Below are positions 62,238 to 64,000 of a DNA stretch of 64,000 nucleotides, one piece after another. The stretch spans positions 2,567,501 through 2,631,500 of the forward strand of contig NZ_CP081869.1 in the NCBI RefSeq assembly GCF_019797865.1, in the 5' to 3' direction. The translations under genes were made by a program, and so were the position numbers. The first letter of the stretch is position 1; every line of letters starts with the position of its first letter. The notes below the pieces were generated by a model. That model searched no databases. It was not told where the DNA came from and saw nothing but the letters and a program-made list of their open reading frames with translations. Origin of the DNA: Chenggangzhangella methanolivorans (GTDB taxonomy: Bacteria > Pseudomonadota > Alphaproteobacteria > Rhizobiales > Methylopilaceae).

Positions 62238-63023
62238 TTAGCGAGTGGCGGATCGCGAGGCGCGGGCGGCTTCGTCGATCACGTCGGACACGACCTTCGC
62301 CTGCGTCATGAACACCGCGTGACTAGCGGGCACGGTGGTCACCTTCGCGCCGATGCGCTTGGCCATGTCATGAAGCATGCGCTGATCAAAGGCCTTGTCA
62401 TCGGTCGCGATCACCGCCCAGCTCGGCCGAGTCCTCCAGGCGGCCTGCGTGAGCTTCGTCTCGAAGGCCGACATGTTGATCGGGACTTGCGAGTCCCGCA
62501 TGAAGGCCGCATCGACGTCGCTGGCGTCGGCGGCGAAGCCGGCCTTGAACGTGCCCGGAAGGATGAAGCCGAAGCCGTCGGCGGTCACGTCCAGAACGAA
62601 CTCCGGCGGGGTCTCGAAACCGGCATACTGCTGCGCCGTCGACTCGCCGGCGTCGGGTGAGAGCGCCGACACGTAGACGAGGCCCGCGACCTTCTCATCG
62701 ACTCCCGCTTCGGTGATCACCGTGCCGCCCCACGAGTGGCCGACGAGAATGGCCGGACCATCCTGACGGCTCAGGGCGCGCTTGGTCGCGGCGACATCGT
62801 CGGCGAGAGACGTCAGTGGGTTCTGGACGATGGTTACCTTGTAGCCGCGCTGCGTAAGCTCGTCATAGACCCTGCGCCATCCCGAGCCGTCGGCGAATGC
62901 GCCGTGCACCAGGACGACGTTTCGGACCTGTTGGCTGGCCGGAATGGGCTCGGCGGCGTTTGCCGGCGTGGCGGCTGAGATCCCCACGGCAGCGGCGGCC
63001 GCAAGAATGGACTTCGCGTTCAT
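62238..63023 (-). CDS. Secreted alpha/beta hydrolase
   Basis: 261 aa with signal peptide MNAKSILAAAAAVGISAATP (cleavage near ANA-A). VVLVHGAFADGSGWRRVYDE, nucleophile Ser in ILVGHSWGGTVITEAG, acid region WAVIATDDKAFDQ, and His in VTTVPASHAVFMTQA. This is the EstC/salicylate-esterase-like group often annotated as alpha/beta hydrolase in Rhizobiales. Followed in the opposite order by an SDR gene 70 nt upstream (same strand). Confidence 0.88.
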   Translation of the reverse strand: MNAKSILAAAAAVGISAATPANAAEPIPASQQVRNVVLVHGAFADGSGWRRVYDELTQRGYKVTIVQNPLTSLADDVAATKRALSRQDGPAILVGHSWGGTVITEAGVDEKVAGLVYVSALSPDAGESTAQQYAGFETPPEFVLDVTADGFGFILPGTFKAGFAADASDVDAAFMRDSQVPINMSAFETKLTQAAWRTRPSWAVIATDDKAFDQRMLHDMAKRIGAKVTTVPASHAVFMTQAKVVSDVIDEAARASRSATR

Positions 63024-63093
63024 CTTCGTTCTCTTTTGCCTGGTTTATAATTAAAAGTCGTGCATCTGCCTGCTCATAGATTTGACCGGAGTT

Positions 63094-63875
63094 CTATTTG
63101 ACTGTCGGAACCGTTCCCCCGTCGATGATGTATTCGGTTCCCGTGATCGACGCCGCGCGCTCGGAAGCCAGGAACGCGATCAGGTTCGCGACCTCCTCCG
63201 GACTGGCCGGGCGTCCGATAGGGATGCCGCCGAGCGCCGACATGACGATCTGCTTGCCGCCCTCGAGGTCGGTGCCGGCCTGCTCCGCCAGACGCGCCGC
63301 AAACTCGTGCGAGGCCTCTGTAAGGATCCAGCCGGGCGCAACGCTCACGACGCGAACCCCCTTCGGAGAGATCTCCTTCGAGAGGCACTTACTGTAAGTC
63401 GAGAGGGCGGCCTTCGCCGCCGCGTACGCCGTCGTCGACTCCGGTAGGGCAGGAGCCTCTGGATCGAGGAGACATGAATGACGACGCCACTCCCGCGGGC
63501 GATCATGTCCGGAACGAGCAGCCGATCGAGCCTGACGGCGGGGAACAGGTTGAGGTCGAGTTCTTTTCGCCACTCGTCGTCGGTCAGTGCGGAGAACCCG
63601 CCGCCCGGAGCCGACGAGCCCCCGAGGTTATGCACGACGACGTCGATTCCGCCGAGCCGCTGACGCGCGATGTCGGCGACGGTCGCGCAACCTTCGTCCG
63701 TGGTGAGATCGGCGGCGATGAAGAGCTCGCTCGGCAGATCGTCAGGTCGAGATCTGGCGGCGGTCAGGACATGCGCGCCGAGCTCACGAAATAGGGTGAC
63801 CATGGCGGCGCCGGCGCCCTTCGTTCCGCCCGAGACGAGTACACGCTTACCAGCAACGTTCAGAAAGTCGTTCAT
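63094..63875 (-). pseudogene. SDR family oxidoreductase, one base missing
   Basis: ATG 63875: [20 protein letters not shown] with GGTKGAGAA cofactor loop, VVHNLGGSS (NNAG equivalent) and VSSIQRLLP. One C is missing in CCC at 63446-63449; after it the frame reads [20 protein letters not shown] (catalytic Tyr/Lys), [12 protein letters not shown] and [14 protein letters not shown]. ~260 aa when repaired. Likely a sequencing error; same strand and 70 nt upstream of the hydrolase. Confidence 0.85.
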
Positions 63876-64000
63876 TAGCTTATCTCCAGATGTATGAGGT
63901 TGTTGTTTCGTCGATTGGGGCATTTCACTGCTTTGGAATTTGGCCGATCGCGTTCCTTCGGCCCGACCGCTGGCGCAATCGCCAGGTCGCCGTTTTCAGA

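Overview
The window looks like a chromosomal stretch of a high-GC alphaproteobacterium of the order Hyphomicrobiales, probably a methylotroph relative (Methylobacteriaceae or Methylopilaceae type). The clues are the Omp25/RopB-like beta-barrel proteins, the sigF/nrsF pair, PRC-barrel, DUF2934 and DUF6894 small proteins, and a gmaS-mgsABC (glnT-glxBCD) type operon. No rRNA, tRNA, CRISPR array or replication origin was recognised. It is a mosaic of mobile and small-gene 'accessory' DNA with two islands of conventional metabolism.

Layout. 1-5.36 kb: one side of a Tn7/Tn5053-like transposon (3' end of the transposase, a frameshifted AAA+ regulator, a long TniQ protein, a protein of three tandem HTH-like repeats, and two clusters of a short end-type repeat). 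It abuts a truncated GSU2403-type nucleotidyltransferase gene and an intact TIR-domain gene (5.75-6.70 kb). 7-27 kb: many very small proteins, old pseudogenes (FAD monooxygenase, DUF2252), two decayed prophage lysis modules in opposite orientation (11.4-14.4 kb on +, 23.0-24.3 kb on -), an outer-membrane protein copy, an IS3-family element and terminator-like repeats. 27.8-36.5 kb: an amine/amino-acid utilisation cluster. It contains a PuuR-like HTH-cupin regulator, RidA, a DAO-family flavoprotein, a GlnT/GmaS-like glutamine synthetase homologue, the three glutamate-synthase-like subunits mgsABC (all frameshifted in this sequence) and an APC permease. A shared candidate operator lies upstream of both halves. 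37-42.3 kb: sigF-nrsF, a chlorite-dismutase-family protein, DUF1223, DUF1353, a second nrsF, and a membrane protein cut by an IS. 42.3-52.3 kb: a second IS3-family element, a second OMP copy, an ISL3-family element and more tiny proteins, several of them paralogues of genes at 8-19 kb. 52.5-56.7 kb: SDRs, a PfpI-type protein, an alpha/beta hydrolase and an SRPBCC protein. 57-64 kb: a hybrid histidine kinase, an AraC regulator, a GNAT, a secreted hydrolase and another SDR.

The amine cluster is the most coherent system. The ligase would gamma-glutamylate an amine. The MgsABC set would make or recycle an N-alkylglutamate or glutamate. The flavoprotein would oxidise the amino compound, RidA would hydrolyse the imine released, and the permease would bring in substrate. 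This combines the E. coli Puu layout with the N-methylglutamate pathway; the substrate cannot be read from sequence.

A caution applies throughout. Many otherwise well-preserved genes carry 1-2 nt indels, often in short homopolymers. Some 'pseudogenes' here may be sequencing or assembly errors. The prophage modules and DUF2252, which carry several lesions each, look truly decayed.
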